This document shows positions 14,593-27,066 of a stretch of DNA of 64,000 nucleotides, piece after piece. The notes beneath the pieces were generated by a model. It was not told the origin of the DNA. It did no database searches and saw only the letters and a list, made by a program, of their open reading frames with translations. How positions within the stretch are numbered: position 1 is the stretch's first letter; every line of letters begins with the position of its first letter. Where the stretch lies: positions 7,711,501 to 7,775,500 of the forward strand of contig NC_066591.1 in the NCBI RefSeq assembly GCF_905475345.1, in the 5' to 3' direction. Source of the stretch: Vespula vulgaris. Its lineage: Eukaryota; Arthropoda; Insecta; Hymenoptera; Vespidae. The position numbers and the translations under genes are program-made.

Positions 14593-14673
14593 AGGTAGGT
14601 GAGTGGGTGGTAGGTAGGTAGGTAGGTAGGTAGATAGGTAGGTAGGTAGGTAGGTAGGTAGGTAGGTAGGTAG
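14593..14673. repeat. (GTAG)n tetranucleotide array
   Basis: About 20 units of GTAG/GGTA with one GATA variant near the middle and GTGGGTGG variants at the left edge. Confidence 0.95.
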
Positions 14674-15018
14674 AGAATATTCGCCGAAGGCCAAAAAGAG
14701 TAGTGGTTTCAAGAAAAAAAGTAGAGAATATTTTTCTGGTAAGTGTATTTTCCATGCGCGTTATTTAAATTGCAACACACTCGCGGGCAAAAAGCAATTG
14801 AATCCATTCGCGAGTTCCATTTTTCCGTGGTTTTCCATATGGAGAAGGACCGTAGAGAACAGCAACTGCAATTTCCCGGTGCGTAAATGGCAAGTACGTT
14901 GGTAACGTCTAGCTCGAGCGTGGTTGAACATATTACCCCCTTACACGTATGACATACGTATCGTAGTATAACAATACGACGCATAACTCGCATTCTCTTC
15001 TTGAATGTGCTTGTACAT

Positions 15019-15021
<3 letters not shown>

Positions 15022-15067
<46 letters not shown>
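15022..15067. repeat. (AT)n microsatellite
   Basis: Pure AT run of about 46 bases, followed by a GA-rich tract. Confidence 0.95.
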
Positions 15068-15068
<1 letters not shown>

Positions 15069-16490
15069 GTACAAGTATATACAGGAGGGAGAGAGAGAGA
15101 GGGAGAGAGAGAAAGAGAGAGATAAGAAATCTGCAGGGTGCTTCAACCTTGAAAGTAACGTTCGTACAATTTCTCAACAGAGAGACTCATTCGTTTCAAA
15201 ATTTTTCGACACATTTCAAAGGATTAAACTTTAAAATTCTTTTCTCTTTTACTTTGTTTTTTTTTTGTATTTTTCATTTATATATGCTCTTTCAATTTAT
15301 ATCAAATTAATAATAAGATAGGAAAAGAAGAACTTTGAAGATTGTAAGAAAATTTTACTTGTGACGTCTGTTTCTTTAATTTTATAAACGTATAAATTTG
15401 TCGAGTAACTATCCTTTATATTCATACTATAAACTATATCATTACGTATGTGAACATCGTTTTCTCGATATACGCTCCAACGCGTCTCTACGCTTTGGTA
15501 CGATCGACCCTCACGGAGAACGTTTTAACCATCTAGGTCATGTAGGTACGCGCGCGCGTGCACGCATTTCTCTTCGTTTCATGATCATTTCATCGCGAAG
15601 CAAATATTGAATTTGCGTGGTCGTCTAGTTTCTGCATTGCAGATGAATTCGCTCTCGCCTGGCCGAGTTGATGCGTTCAACCGTAGAATTATGACGAGAG
15701 AAAAAAAATGAACAGATAAATAAGATCTTCGTGTATATCTTAAAACGTGAAATAGTTTTTTCAAAGTAGGACTTCGTTTTAATTATAATTTTAATCTATA
15801 TACGAAAGTACGTTTTTGAAAATAGTAAGTAATTAACATATATCTGTAAAAGTAATTTATCTCATATTTATCATGTTTTGCGTGAACGTCGAGTATACCA
15901 TAAATAATAGGGAAACCATCGGTTATAATCGATAAGAAAAACGCAAGAAGAAAAACGAGGTAATAAGTAAACTTCAACACCTTCGAAACGTCTAAACTGA
16001 CGGACGTAAGGGTTCTTTAAAATTATATTTTCAAGAGTTCAAGTATAAAATATATGGCATGCAAGTATCACTAGAGAAATAAAGTAAAAGAGAGAAAGAG
16101 AGAAAAAGAAAGAAAGAAAAAACGAAAGAGAAAGAGAAAGAGAAAGAGAGAGAGAGAGAGAGAGGGAGAAAGAGAGATAGAAGAAAAATTTATTTCCCGT
16201 TTTAAGCCAAGTTCATACCACGTGTTGCACAGCCGATTAACAAGCTCAAAGGTAAGTTTATACCTACACGCACCATCGAAACGATCGATCGATCGAAACG
16301 TTTGAAATTCTTATAATAACGAGTAGTTGCTACAGAAAAGAGCAACTGGTATAAGCTCTCGTAGGACGTTGAGAAAAACTAAATTAACTTTCAGCGACAT
16401 TGACGTGACTTCGAAACGATCGACGTAGCCGTCGAGTCGTCGGAGTCGACGCCGTCGCCATTAAATCTTCTCGTGGGACGTATGTTTATA

Positions 16491-16523
<33 letters not shown>

Positions 16524-16651
16524 ATACGCACGATACGTACGATAATATACGTTGCTGCGTACATATATAATATATGTGTGTGCGTATATATGTTTGTGTG
16601 AGTACGCGATACAAGTTTTCCCATCAGAAGGCAAGTAACGTACTGTCGTGT

Positions 16652-16660
16652 GACGACAAC

Positions 16661-16691
<31 letters not shown>

Positions 16692-16692
16692 T
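16652..16692. repeat. (GAC)n triplet tract
   Basis: Imperfect GAC/AAC triplet run, equal to GTC/TCG on the other strand. A second tract of the same type lies at about 16973-17003. The motif matches the serine-coding tract of kirre exon 1 read on the opposite strand. Confidence 0.9.
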
Positions 16693-18029
16693 AACTTTGA
16701 TATTATGTAGACTCGTCGTACGAATCTACCGTCGAAGCTACGCGACATATATACACACACACAAATACATAGTTATGTATATGTATGTACATATATTCCC
16801 AGATGCATAGCTATGTCCTATCCAACGTTTCAACGACACGTCGTCCTTCTCGAAACGTTGGTAACTTTGAGGACAAGTCATGAGAATATTTTCTCGAGGT
16901 GTTACCCTTGCATCAGACGGCCAATCTTCGATTCGTCCGAGAGTCGACTCAAGATCGAGCTTGTTAGAGCCAACGACAACGACGACGACGACGACGACGA
17001 CGTCTTCGTATAAATTGGAATTTTTCGACCGTAAAATCTTCGACAAAGTTCTATATACTTTATTCTCTGGAGATGTTCGCGTGGACCTTTATTGGATACC
17101 ATTGTATTCAAACGGAAAACGATGGTAGTTGTTTTGAGAAAGCTCGCTTATTAAATATTGTCTTGGATAGTGAAAGGAGAGACTCGTAAATCGTCCTGTT
17201 TATTTCGATTTAATTATCACCCATCTGCTAAGGTATACTATATCGTATTTACTTATCTTTGAGAAATACAATGTGTGTTCTTTTGAATAATTCATGTGGG
17301 ATCATCACGTGGATAAGAGAATAAAATACAGCCGTGTTCGATTTGTACGACGGAAATCTTTGCCGAAGAGAAAGGAGGTGTGCTTTTGAAGTCATTAAGA
17401 AACGATAACGGGATAAAATATGACGTAGAGAAAACTCAGAGTTGTATTTTTCACTGAAAACTTTTTCGTTAGTATTAGGTATATAGAAATGGATATGAAA
17501 GATCAGTTATCCAAACGGATCACGTACATCACAAAACATTATGAAACGAGTTCAACGTTGTTTTGCAAACGTTCGAAAAATATTTTTGACCTCGTTGAAT
17601 TCACACAAATTAGAAAACGGATATGGTCGATTAAATCATCGAATTGAAATCAATATCTTTGATTTCCAATCAAATGATAAATATTTTCACAGTAGAAATC
17701 TAAACGTGAAGTGTACCGATTTGATTGCGCGCGTATATCATAAACTTTTTTCTTTTTTATCGTAAAAAATAAAAAATAATTGAGGACAGTCAGATAAACA
17801 ATTTTTTCCCTCCCGCTAGGATATATTTTACAATCATACGTAACGCCTAAAATAAACGTGTTAGAATGAACGATTAACGTGAACGCCCACCGTTTACGAG
17901 ATTACTTTCGTACACATACATGTGCACATGTTACATATATCGTTTCATAGACGGCTGAGTCATAGCGACATCATTTTTGATTGGCTTCGAAAGCATACCG
18001 GAAGCAGGACTTAACCTCTTCGAATGAGA

Positions 18030-18079
<50 letters not shown>
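18030..18079. repeat. (GA)n microsatellite
   Basis: GA run with a few AAGA and GGGA interruptions. Confidence 0.9.
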
Positions 18080-18081
<2 letters not shown>

Positions 18082-18384
18082 TATGAGAGTATGCGAGGGA
18101 TTGAGTAAGTGAGAAAGAGAAGGAGGAAAGTAACGAGGGATTGAGATTACACTTGAGGGAGTGCTCCAGCGGTTCAGGATTTAAGCATTATTTCTCGTTC
18201 GAATCGGTCGACATTAACGAAGCCATTAGTACTTCCTTAACTCCGCGACGGCTGTGCCAATGGAACTGAAATCGCAGCTACGAAATGGAAGCTGCATCGA
18301 GTAATGGAGCGGCCATCTGTCGCGTAAAAAAAAAGGAATGAGGTTTCTCCCTATATACGTTTTATTCCATATCTCTCTTTCCCC

Positions 18385-18431
<47 letters not shown>

Positions 18432-18591
18432 TACACTCACTCACTTATTCACCCTCACAGAGGGTATATCATTTTTATCGTAAATCATATTTCCAAACTC
18501 GTTAGAGAAGCCGCGAAAGTTCTCGTGCAACTTCGCCAATTATTTTTTTCGCACCTTTGGCGTATATAACATAATCATCAAACAGAAAGAA

Positions 18592-18622
<31 letters not shown>

Positions 18623-19001
18623 AAACTCAGTTTGAAAACTTTCGGAAATTCAGTCTTCGTAGGATTCTATAATAGAAATCGATGGTGGCTTTCGTATCGA
18701 CAAGCATTATCGTTGACATCAAATATTACGGCATTTATTCTACGAAAACGTATATCTATTGCGACCTGCTTGATACTTATCGGTATTCAAGAATGAACTA
18801 CTATGGAATAGTACTATAGTAGGTACGTCTTACGTCGGCACGCCTAACCGTTGCCATACTGCGCTTGCTGCATTGTATGCTTACACGACAATCAACATGG
18901 CTCGTGTGAAACGTCGCGCATACCAAGCCTACTTGCTTCCCGACGCCAATACTACGTATATATATACTTGTACATACGTACACAGATATATTTATACATA
19001 G

Positions 19002-19048
19002 GTACGTACGTACGTACGTATCTACATACATACGTACGTACGTACGTA
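19002..19048. repeat. (TACG)n self-complementary array
   Basis: Two blocks of TACG/GTAC units separated by TATCTACATACA. The GTAC/ACGT units are self-complementary, so the block can form a cruciform. Confidence 0.9.
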
Positions 19049-19543
19049 TCTACTTACACACTCATAGTTCAGTGTGCACGGCGTACAATGTAGCGTTGTC
19101 GGGAAACATCGACACGGTACACATGGCTGCATGCTCTCTATACGAAAACGCGTAGGTATTCGAGCTATAGTACTGAGATTGGGTAGGTCACTTCGCAATC
19201 TCCACTTGCAAAGGGAACCGAAACGAGAATGAAAATACTTCGTCCCTATTACAAAGAGAACCAACGTTCGTATTTTACTCATTTTAGATTTTAGACGTAA
19301 TCATGTAAAAGGAATTACGATAGTTTTCTAATGATTGCTTCAACGTTTTCTTATATTAAATAGATACAATCAGAAATGAATTTAACGGGACGTTCGAACA
19401 TCATTCAATTTCGTCTATTTCATAGTACTTTTTTTACTCGTCTATTTTTAAAAACCGGTCAATTTGGTCGTGAAATTTGACGATGATGTAAATCGTTTAT
19501 ATCGTGATCCTCGAAGTTTTATCATTCATCGTGATACTACTGA

Positions 19544-19765
19544 ACGGTAAGAGGAAAAAATCGAACGAAATATACGCTTCGTAAGAAGAAAAGTACGGGC
19601 GAAGCTTTTAGAGAACTATCCGGCGCAGCTTTTAGTGCGTTTCATCCGGACGAGTACCACCACCAAGGGGAGCCGCTTAAGAACAATCAAGGTGTGTTCT
19701 CTTACGATTCGAAGTGCGACAGGCGCGTCATTTCAAACGACAGCAGTAGCGAAAGCACTTGCTGA
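19544..19765 (+). other. ATG-less protein-like open frame
   Basis: Seventy-three open codons lie between an in-frame TGA at 19541 and a TGA stop at 19763-19765. There is no ATG in the frame. The encoded sequence has a mixed, globular-looking composition rather than simple sequence; it includes FHPDEYHHQGEPLKNNQG and ends in a Ser/Asp/Glu-rich stretch closing with TC. A possible donor (AAG|GTGTGT) sits at about 19690. I do not recognise the product. It may be a piece of an unannotated exon, but an overlapping alternative frame is also open here, so chance remains likely. Confidence 0.2.
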
Positions 19766-21281
19766 GTACTTTGTCCGTCGAGGCCATTATGAAAATGATG
19801 CGCGCCCTTTGTCAATCGTTCTCTTCCGAAAGGTATACTTTGCTTCTTATAAACGTTCACCGTAGCCAAATTTGTCGGGCGACTCGTTTGATCATCGTTT
19901 ATCATACTAATTGATTCTCGAGGTAAAACGTTGCTTTAATTTTTAATGGAACGATTTTTAAATCTCTTTAATTAAACAATTCTCTGATACATTAATATAA
20001 GATTTATTTATTACTTTCTATGCATATCTTTACTTAATTAAAAAAGAAATAATTTTTCTATTTACGTTAGAGATTAAAATAGCGCAATTCTTCTGTTATC
20101 CTTTGAGATATTTATCCTTCAAGATGTCCTCCTTTCTCTCTATCCTTTCTATCTCCCTTTTACTCGAGAAAGTATCGGAGATCGAGATAACCAAAGAATA
20201 TACATATATCGTAATCTTCGTGTCACAGTGTATATATATGCGTGTGTATACGTAGGTACAATTGAACAAGTATGAGTAGCTATATTTAGATAGTCGTTGA
20301 AGCGAGAGGAAGGTAGATATATCGGTTCCTGCATAAGTTACACATTCGCAAACGTATAGGTGCTTCTACGCGGAGACGCGTGCAACTTCGATTCGTGTTT
20401 GTACAAGCGCGCGTATTCGAGTGTATATGTGTATTTCCTATGAGGGTTGGTGTCCCATACGAAAACAAGTTACATTGACCCAAGGGACCCCTATCTTTGA
20501 TACTGGGTCATCCCATAACAAATTGATCGGTGGCATTGGATCGTAGAGCTTTGGAACTAGTCTTCCATGCTTCGTCGCGGGACAAAGTCCTTTGTGAAGC
20601 TTTTGCTTAGTTTCAGCCAACCCTCGTACACTTTACATTTGGCTTCTATGTTTCACGAAAAACATACGGCCTTGTCGACTCTGTCTGCCATTATTTCTCT
20701 CTTTCTCTGTCTCTCCCTTTATCTCCTTTCATCTAGTCTGTCCTTCTCTTTATCTCTCTTTCAGTAGACAAGATCTTCAGTTGCTTTTAGAGTAGTCTCC
20801 GTGCGAAACGCATCCCTTTCGTCTCATATAAAATCATCGCGTACTTAAAATTCCATTTTCCTCGTTTAACCATGGAGATTTTAATAATCGTCATCGATCG
20901 ATTAATTTCGCCCGATAAAAGTTCACAGAAGAGAACCTTTTATTCTTTCATCGGAACTAACGTTCGCCGTTGAAATTTCTACGGAAATCGGATTAATTCG
21001 GTACAAATAGCTGTAAATAGGTGAAAATAATGCACCATGGTACATCTATTTGCTCTTCCTATCTCTTTTACATTCTATCTCTTTCTCTCTCAATCCTACT
21101 AGAGTACCGATCAACGATCTCATTTAAATTTAAACATTACCATGAGTCCTAGCCGATAATTGTCGCGACATTCGGGATTAATTGTTGGAACAGCATGGCA
21201 ATTAATTATCGCACGCTTCTGCCCGCGTCGCGCTATTTTATCGGTGAGCGAGAGCACATGATCTATATATATAAAAGAGTA

Positions 21282-21328
<47 letters not shown>

Positions 21329-21663
21329 TAGAAAGAGAAAGAGAGAGAATGTTTGACGCACGCGTAGACATCATTGGAAAGAGGAGGCTCTCGTTCGTGC
21401 GTTTATTCGCACCCGCCATTACGTCATTGTACCCTACGAAATTCCAACGCTCTCTCTTTCTCTCTCTCTCTCTCTCTCTGTCTCTCTAGTACGATTGATA
21501 AAAAACAAGAGGACCTGATTGGATCCATTGACGTAGCACGCGTGACATTTTCATGCAAACCATTCTCCATTCTTCCCCACTCTTTCTTCCTTCTCTCGTA
21601 AACAATGCGATAAAACCATCGGTTAGCCTCACAAAAACCAAATTAAATATCACGCTTGACCTC

Positions 21664-21703
<40 letters not shown>

Positions 21704-22602
21704 TCTCTCTATCTCTCTATATTTCTCTTTAATTTCACTCACCGCGTACAATGAGCAACATTTCAGTTTCTATTTTGTTGTTTTTTCGTTCTCCATTTCC
21801 ACATATCGAATTATCTTCGCTAACAGTAAGTATAAAATGTTTGGACGATATAATATATGAATTTTTTCACTCAGAATTTAGAACGGAAGTCGGATATTTT
21901 TAAATTCCTTGAATACATTTTTTCGTAACGACGTCATTCGGCTAAGACTCCAGGAATAACCAGTGATGATCGAAAAATAGTTGTTCTAGTGGTAGATTCG
22001 AAAAGGAAAAAAAGGAAATAAAAAAAAGATCTTTTCTCCATACTATGAAACTTTGCTCTTATAGGAAAACTCGAAATGGCTTGCATCCAAGTTGGAATAT
22101 AAAGCGGAAGCGAAACCGCCATAAATCCGATACATACCGCGCGCTATACGCTACGGAAATTCGTTATCGGATACAATGGCAATTTTTTCTCTCTCTCTCT
22201 CTCTCTCTCTCTTCCTTTATTCCTTTTATTTTCCGTGTTGTTTCTTTTTTTTAACCCCCGAACGACGACACCGGGGGATACACAGCGGCTTCTTCGTTGC
22301 AGGAAGCGCTACGAGCGCGACACTGTAACACGAACCTTCGTCGTCGATCTGGCCGGTTGTCGATGAATTACGAGATCGTAGATCGAGGGGAATCGTTAAA
22401 AAAATATCGCTACGTTTTTCTATTTTCTCTTTTTAACATCTGCGTACGATTTAAAAGGAAGGAGGGTGTACTCGTTAGAGTAGAGTTGGAGGTTACATTC
22501 TTTAGAAAGAACGGACGAACGTTTTACTTCGAAATCCGATCCAATAGGAATGTTACAAAACACCAAGAGAGACTACTACTGCATCGTGCCTATACTTTCT
22601 GT

Positions 22603-22622
22603 CATGGGATATATATCCCATG
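22603..22622. repeat. Perfect 20-base palindrome
   Basis: CATGGGATATATATCCCATG reads identically on both strands. A second overlapping palindrome, TCCCATGGGA, uses its right half. Confidence 0.9.
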
Positions 22623-23497
22623 GGACGATCCATAAACTTCGGATCTTGCAGTCATCCATTTTCGTATGGAATACATTCGTACGTATGTAAATATAATGTT
22701 TATATACGCTTAGAAATATTCATATTACGAATATCTATGCATACATATATATATGTGTATATATATATATGTGTGTGTGTGTATGGATATATTTCATACT
22801 CATTTATGCATTTACACATATGTAAGTACATGTATATTCATAAATGCACTGTGAGTATAAAAGTTCCTACACACACACACACACACACACACATGTATAT
22901 ATTTAAATACATACATATCTGTATACGTAAACATTGCAAAGTTTTGATCCTACCTAAAGGGCACCTAAGGACTTGCGTACTTGCTCATTTTCCGAGGTTT
23001 TCGTCTTCACCTACCATTCTCCTATACACATCGAAACATAATCTTCTCCGACTGCGAAACGACCGGGTCGTTCGTGCAAGTAGCTCGGCCGAACAACACA
23101 GTTAATATCTGGAGCGCGTTGGACGCGAACGCGTCGCTTTCGTGATATATCGTGGCCATATAAGCTACGGCTTTACCAACGATACGCTCGCAAAACGGTA
23201 GACTGATTTCCATGTTTATGGAAGGTCAGCTGGGGGTTAACCCACGACACGACCGCCGAAGACCTATGTTAAACATCTACCTTCAAAGACCGTTTTTTCT
23301 CATGTGAGTCTACAAAAATTCTTTACTTTCTTTACTTACATTAATACAACCTATAGAGTGTTCTTAAAATATTCAACGTTATAAGGAACATTAAAACCAA
23401 CAAAAGAGAAAGACAAGAAGAAGAAGAAGAAGAAGAAGAAAGCCATTTATTTTTATCGTTTATCAATATTTAACTTCGAACATTTTAGGAACGTCCT

Positions 23498-23500
<3 letters not shown>

Positions 23501-23550
<50 letters not shown>

Positions 23551-23554
23551 AACG

Positions 23555-23586
<32 letters not shown>

Positions 23587-23590
23587 CATA
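23501..23590. repeat. (TA)n and (CATA)n microsatellites
   Basis: A TA run at about 23501-23544 is followed by a CATA tetranucleotide run at about 23556-23590. Confidence 0.9.
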
Positions 23591-23761
23591 GATACAAGTG
23601 GTATTACTGTGGCACAAGCGCAATTATTATTACACTCGTTATTTCTTCACTCCATTCAAACCGTTCTAGCAGCAGTCACTCGTCGAGGTTATTATCCTAT
23701 TGAGCTTGTAAGAAACGGTCGGGAACGATGTCGTACGAGCATCTTACGACATCCTCCCTCC

Positions 23762-23800
<39 letters not shown>

Positions 23801-24426
23801 ATTTTACTCAGCATCTAGCAACGAGACGGGACAAGCAAGAAGAAGGTCGGTTTACCGCTTTACCGTTGCAGCTTCCCTTCCAAGAAACGAGCTTCCATCT
23901 AAGCTCATCGAACGAAACTCCTTGTTGAGTGAACGTGAGATCAAAGACGGTTAAAGAGAAAAAAAGGAGCATGTAAGTTCCTTGCTCTTTTGATTACTCC
24001 CACGTTTAAGATCGCTACTACGAAATAACAACGAAGGACCTTCGTGTTTTGTCGAGCGTCTATGTACGGATAGAAATGAAAAGCTTTTGTGTTGTATAAT
24101 CGTCGATTCGATCGATCATTTCGTTTGTGTTAAGAAAGATGTCGGTCTAAAAAAAGAAAAAGAGATAGATAGATAGAGGGTGAGGGAGACAGAGAGATAA
24201 AGAAACAGAGAGAGAGAGAGAAAAAAAATCTTTCCCTTGACTACTCCCCAGTTATTAGATCGGGAACAGATATGAAGACGGATGAGGACTGATTTGAATA
24301 TAAATGGGGGGAACGGAGGTTAATTGAGTGCCCAATGAAGAAATCGAGAAATTATTTCGTGACCAACAACGTTCTTTCTCTATCCCTTTTCTTCCTATCT
24401 CTTTTTCACTTCTTGTTATCTATCTT

Positions 24427-24463
<37 letters not shown>

Positions 24464-25972
24464 CTTCTTTTCCATTACGGACAAAAACGTTTCCATCCGG
24501 AAAATGTCGAGATCGGACGATAATAAGGGGAAGGACTTTCGGAAAAAGGATCACTTTGGAAAGACTGTAATTATCTGGCGTAATTAGACGACAAATTCTC
24601 TGTTTTTTCTTCTTTAAGGTGTCACCTTCCCTTTTCAGGTTTTCTCTCTTTTTATCATTATCTTTTCAATGTTCTTATTCCTATTTCACGGAGTGCTACC
24701 TTATACTAGAAAGACTGAAATACAAAACTGGAAAAGTCGATTCCGAAATTGTACTCTTGAGATAACACGCTTGGAAATTTCTCTATTTCGTGATTCTCCA
24801 TTTCGTTTTCCTGTTTAGTATGAACATAGAAAAAGAAATAGGAGTGCCCTTTGAAATGCTACGAAGAGAGATAGGAAAGAAATGGAAGCGTCACGAGTAC
24901 GACGATGATCGATTGGATGTTGAATGAAAAATAGTGAAAAAAAAGAAATAGTAAAAAAAGAGAGAGGGAGAGAGAGAAAGAAAGAAAAAAAAACCGTCAA
25001 GGAGGAATCGATATAAAGCTGTTAGCTGAAACGAACGAACGATCGATTATTAGCATCGCAACTTTGTCCTTATGGCTTATTTGATGTAATAATCGACGAA
25101 TGAATAACGAAAGAGTTGCTCTTTGTGTAGACATTCTCATGGATATGCATATGTGTTTGTATTCATGAACACATACATACACGTATCTCATATAAAGTAG
25201 TAACACCGAACATAGTAATAAATTGCAAAACGGCAATACTTTTATCGTCCATTTTACGAGAGGTCCGCTCTTTTGGCCGTAACTTCGTTTTCGAATCCGA
25301 CGGGACTATAAAGATAAATTAAGTATGGTTCGAAGGTAAATGGACGCAGAAAAGCGTGCAACGTTCTCTCTGCTAGGCGAGGTCATTAAAAAAATTTAAC
25401 TTGAAAAAAATGTACGTAAACGAATTTGAAAAAAAAAGGGTAAATAAATTTGTATATTACGGGTGTAATATGAAAAGAAAGGAAAAGAAAAATCATAATA
25501 ATAATAATAAAGAGGAAAAAAAAAGGAGCAATTTCGTAAGTTTATAATAAAAGGAAACTTTGATAATCTTTTATATCGTTTGTTTCTTTTACAAAAAAAT
25601 ACTTTTCTACACAATTCATAAGGGATGAAAAACATCTAGGCATTCTTATTTAAATGTCTCCCTACCTGTTATAATGTAGTTGCATTTCATTCGTTTTTCC
25701 TGAATAGAGCCGAGAACTTGCCGGGAAACGTTTGACTTCTTCGCGATGATGAATTTTTAAAAAGTATTCCGTCTCAACAGGTTTGCTCGCCATTCCCATC
25801 GACATCTCTCTCTCTCTCTTTCTTTTTCTAACACACGTACACGCACACACACACACATTACATGTATATATACCTTCGTTGACTCTGCAAACGAGTCGTT
25901 TTCTTCGAAGAGCAGCTCGTTTTTCTTTTCGTATCGCTAACGCCTCATCGTTATTTTCCTTTTTGCTTTCAG

Positions 25973-26036
25973 CTCCAGGTCGAGGACAGGATCAAGAACG
26001 AGGTCGATCGTAATCTGCCTTACACTGTTACTAACA
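25973..26036 (+). CDS. kirre: kirre exon 1, segment upstream of the first ATG (probable signal-peptide part)
   Basis: This segment follows a strong 3' splice site (branch-like CTAAC, pyrimidine tract, AG at 25971-25972) and is open in the same frame as the ATG at 26037. It encodes a stretch with four Arg (S-R-S-R-T-G-S-R-T-R-S) and then the hydrophobic run IVICLTLLLT, a typical n-region plus h-region order. Starting at 26037 would leave a type I receptor without any signal peptide. I infer that the real start codon is in an unseen upstream exon ending in phase 2, because base 25973 completes a split codon. If this segment is instead 5' UTR, translation would begin at 26037. Confidence 0.6.
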
Positions 26037-26409
26037 ATGGAAGCGAGGAGCATAGAGGGTACGAACATGACAAACGCGTCCTCCTCCTCCTCGTCCTCGT
26101 CGTCATCCTCCTCGTCCTCGTCGTCCTCGTCGTCGTCATCATCCTCATCCTTGTCGTCATCGTCCTCGTCGTCGTCCTCGTCGGTTGTGTCGACGTTAAA
26201 GCCGATTACAACGACGGAAGTAGTTTATCAACGATTCGCCATCGAGCCAATGGATCAAACCGCGGTGGTTGGTAGTAGGGTGACGCTTCCTTGCCGAGTT
26301 CTTGATCAAAAGGGACCGATTCAATGGACGAAGGATGATTTTGGCCTTGGTGCTGTTAGGAATCTCACTGGATACGAACGTTACGCTATGATCGGTAGTG
26401 ACGAAGAGG
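26037..26409 (+). CDS. kirre: kirre exon 1: polyserine N-terminus and first half of Ig1
   Basis: Residues 1-124 plus one base of 125, counting the ATG at 26037 as 1. Residues 15-38 are 24 serines, then Leu39, then ten more serines (40-49). After a short Thr-rich linker the first Ig domain starts at about residue 70, with its first core cysteine at C86 (TLPC) and core tryptophan at W97 (IQWTKDD). N-glycosylation sequons are at N13 and N109. The exon ends with the conserved GSDEEG, one base into the Gly codon, at donor GTGAGT (26410). Continuing past the donor gives serine/leucine simple sequence, so splicing here is clear. Exon 2 restores the second Ig1 cysteine. Confidence 0.93.
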
Positions 26410-26808
26410 GTGAGTCTTTTCAAAATCCTATTTATTTTGACGAAAACTCTTTCTCTCTCTCTATTACTCTATCTTCTTTCTTTCTATTTCTATTTGCTGA
26501 TCCATTCTTTTGGCTCGCTTTCATCGACAGTCAGAAAAGTGAGAAAGAAGAAAAATAAACTAGACGAGTTCGCGAGGGACATCGTTAACATACTTTTATC
26601 GATTCTCCAGTCTGAATAATAGTTCGTTGTATGTAGTAGTGGTAGAAGCTTTCGTAGCTACGTTCCTGTTCTCTTTCTCCTGTATCTCGCTCGAATGAAA
26701 TTAATTACAAGTCCGCGGTAGCAGCGTTTCGTTTGCTCGTCAAAGAACGAACGATCTCGTCGCACTGGAAAAAGTAAACTTTTGTCACCCTTCTTTCTCT
26801 CTTTGTTT

Positions 26809-26846
<38 letters not shown>

Positions 26847-27020
26847 ATATCTGATTGTGTGAGTCGTCTATATATCTACCGATCGACGAACTCATTCCCT
26901 CCTTCTTTTAACCAACGAGAATACGATTTTATTAAAACTGCTCCCACTGTGCTTTTCGACGAACAACCGACCGCTTGTCTTCACGGCGAAATTCAATTTC
27001 CTGCGGCGTGCCGTCGTCTC

Positions 27021-27066
<46 letters not shown>

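Larger units (their letters stand above)
12325..19543. other. Noncoding stretch
   Basis: No gene supported. Contents include CA, CT, GA and AT microsatellites, a GTAG tetranucleotide array (14593-14673), GAC triplet tracts (about 16652-16692 and 16973-17003) and a TACG array (about 19002-19048). Open frames across these tracts are simple-sequence translations. Confidence 0.6.
19766..25972. other. Noncoding stretch directly upstream of kirre exon 1
   Basis: No gene supported. It holds CT, GA, TA, CATA and GAA microsatellites and a perfect 20-base palindrome at 22603-22622. The last 40 bases look like the 3' end of an intron: a CTAAC branch-like motif at about 25937-25941, a pyrimidine tract, and AG at 25971-25972. 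This favours reading at least the right end as intron 5' of kirre exon 1. Confidence 0.6.
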
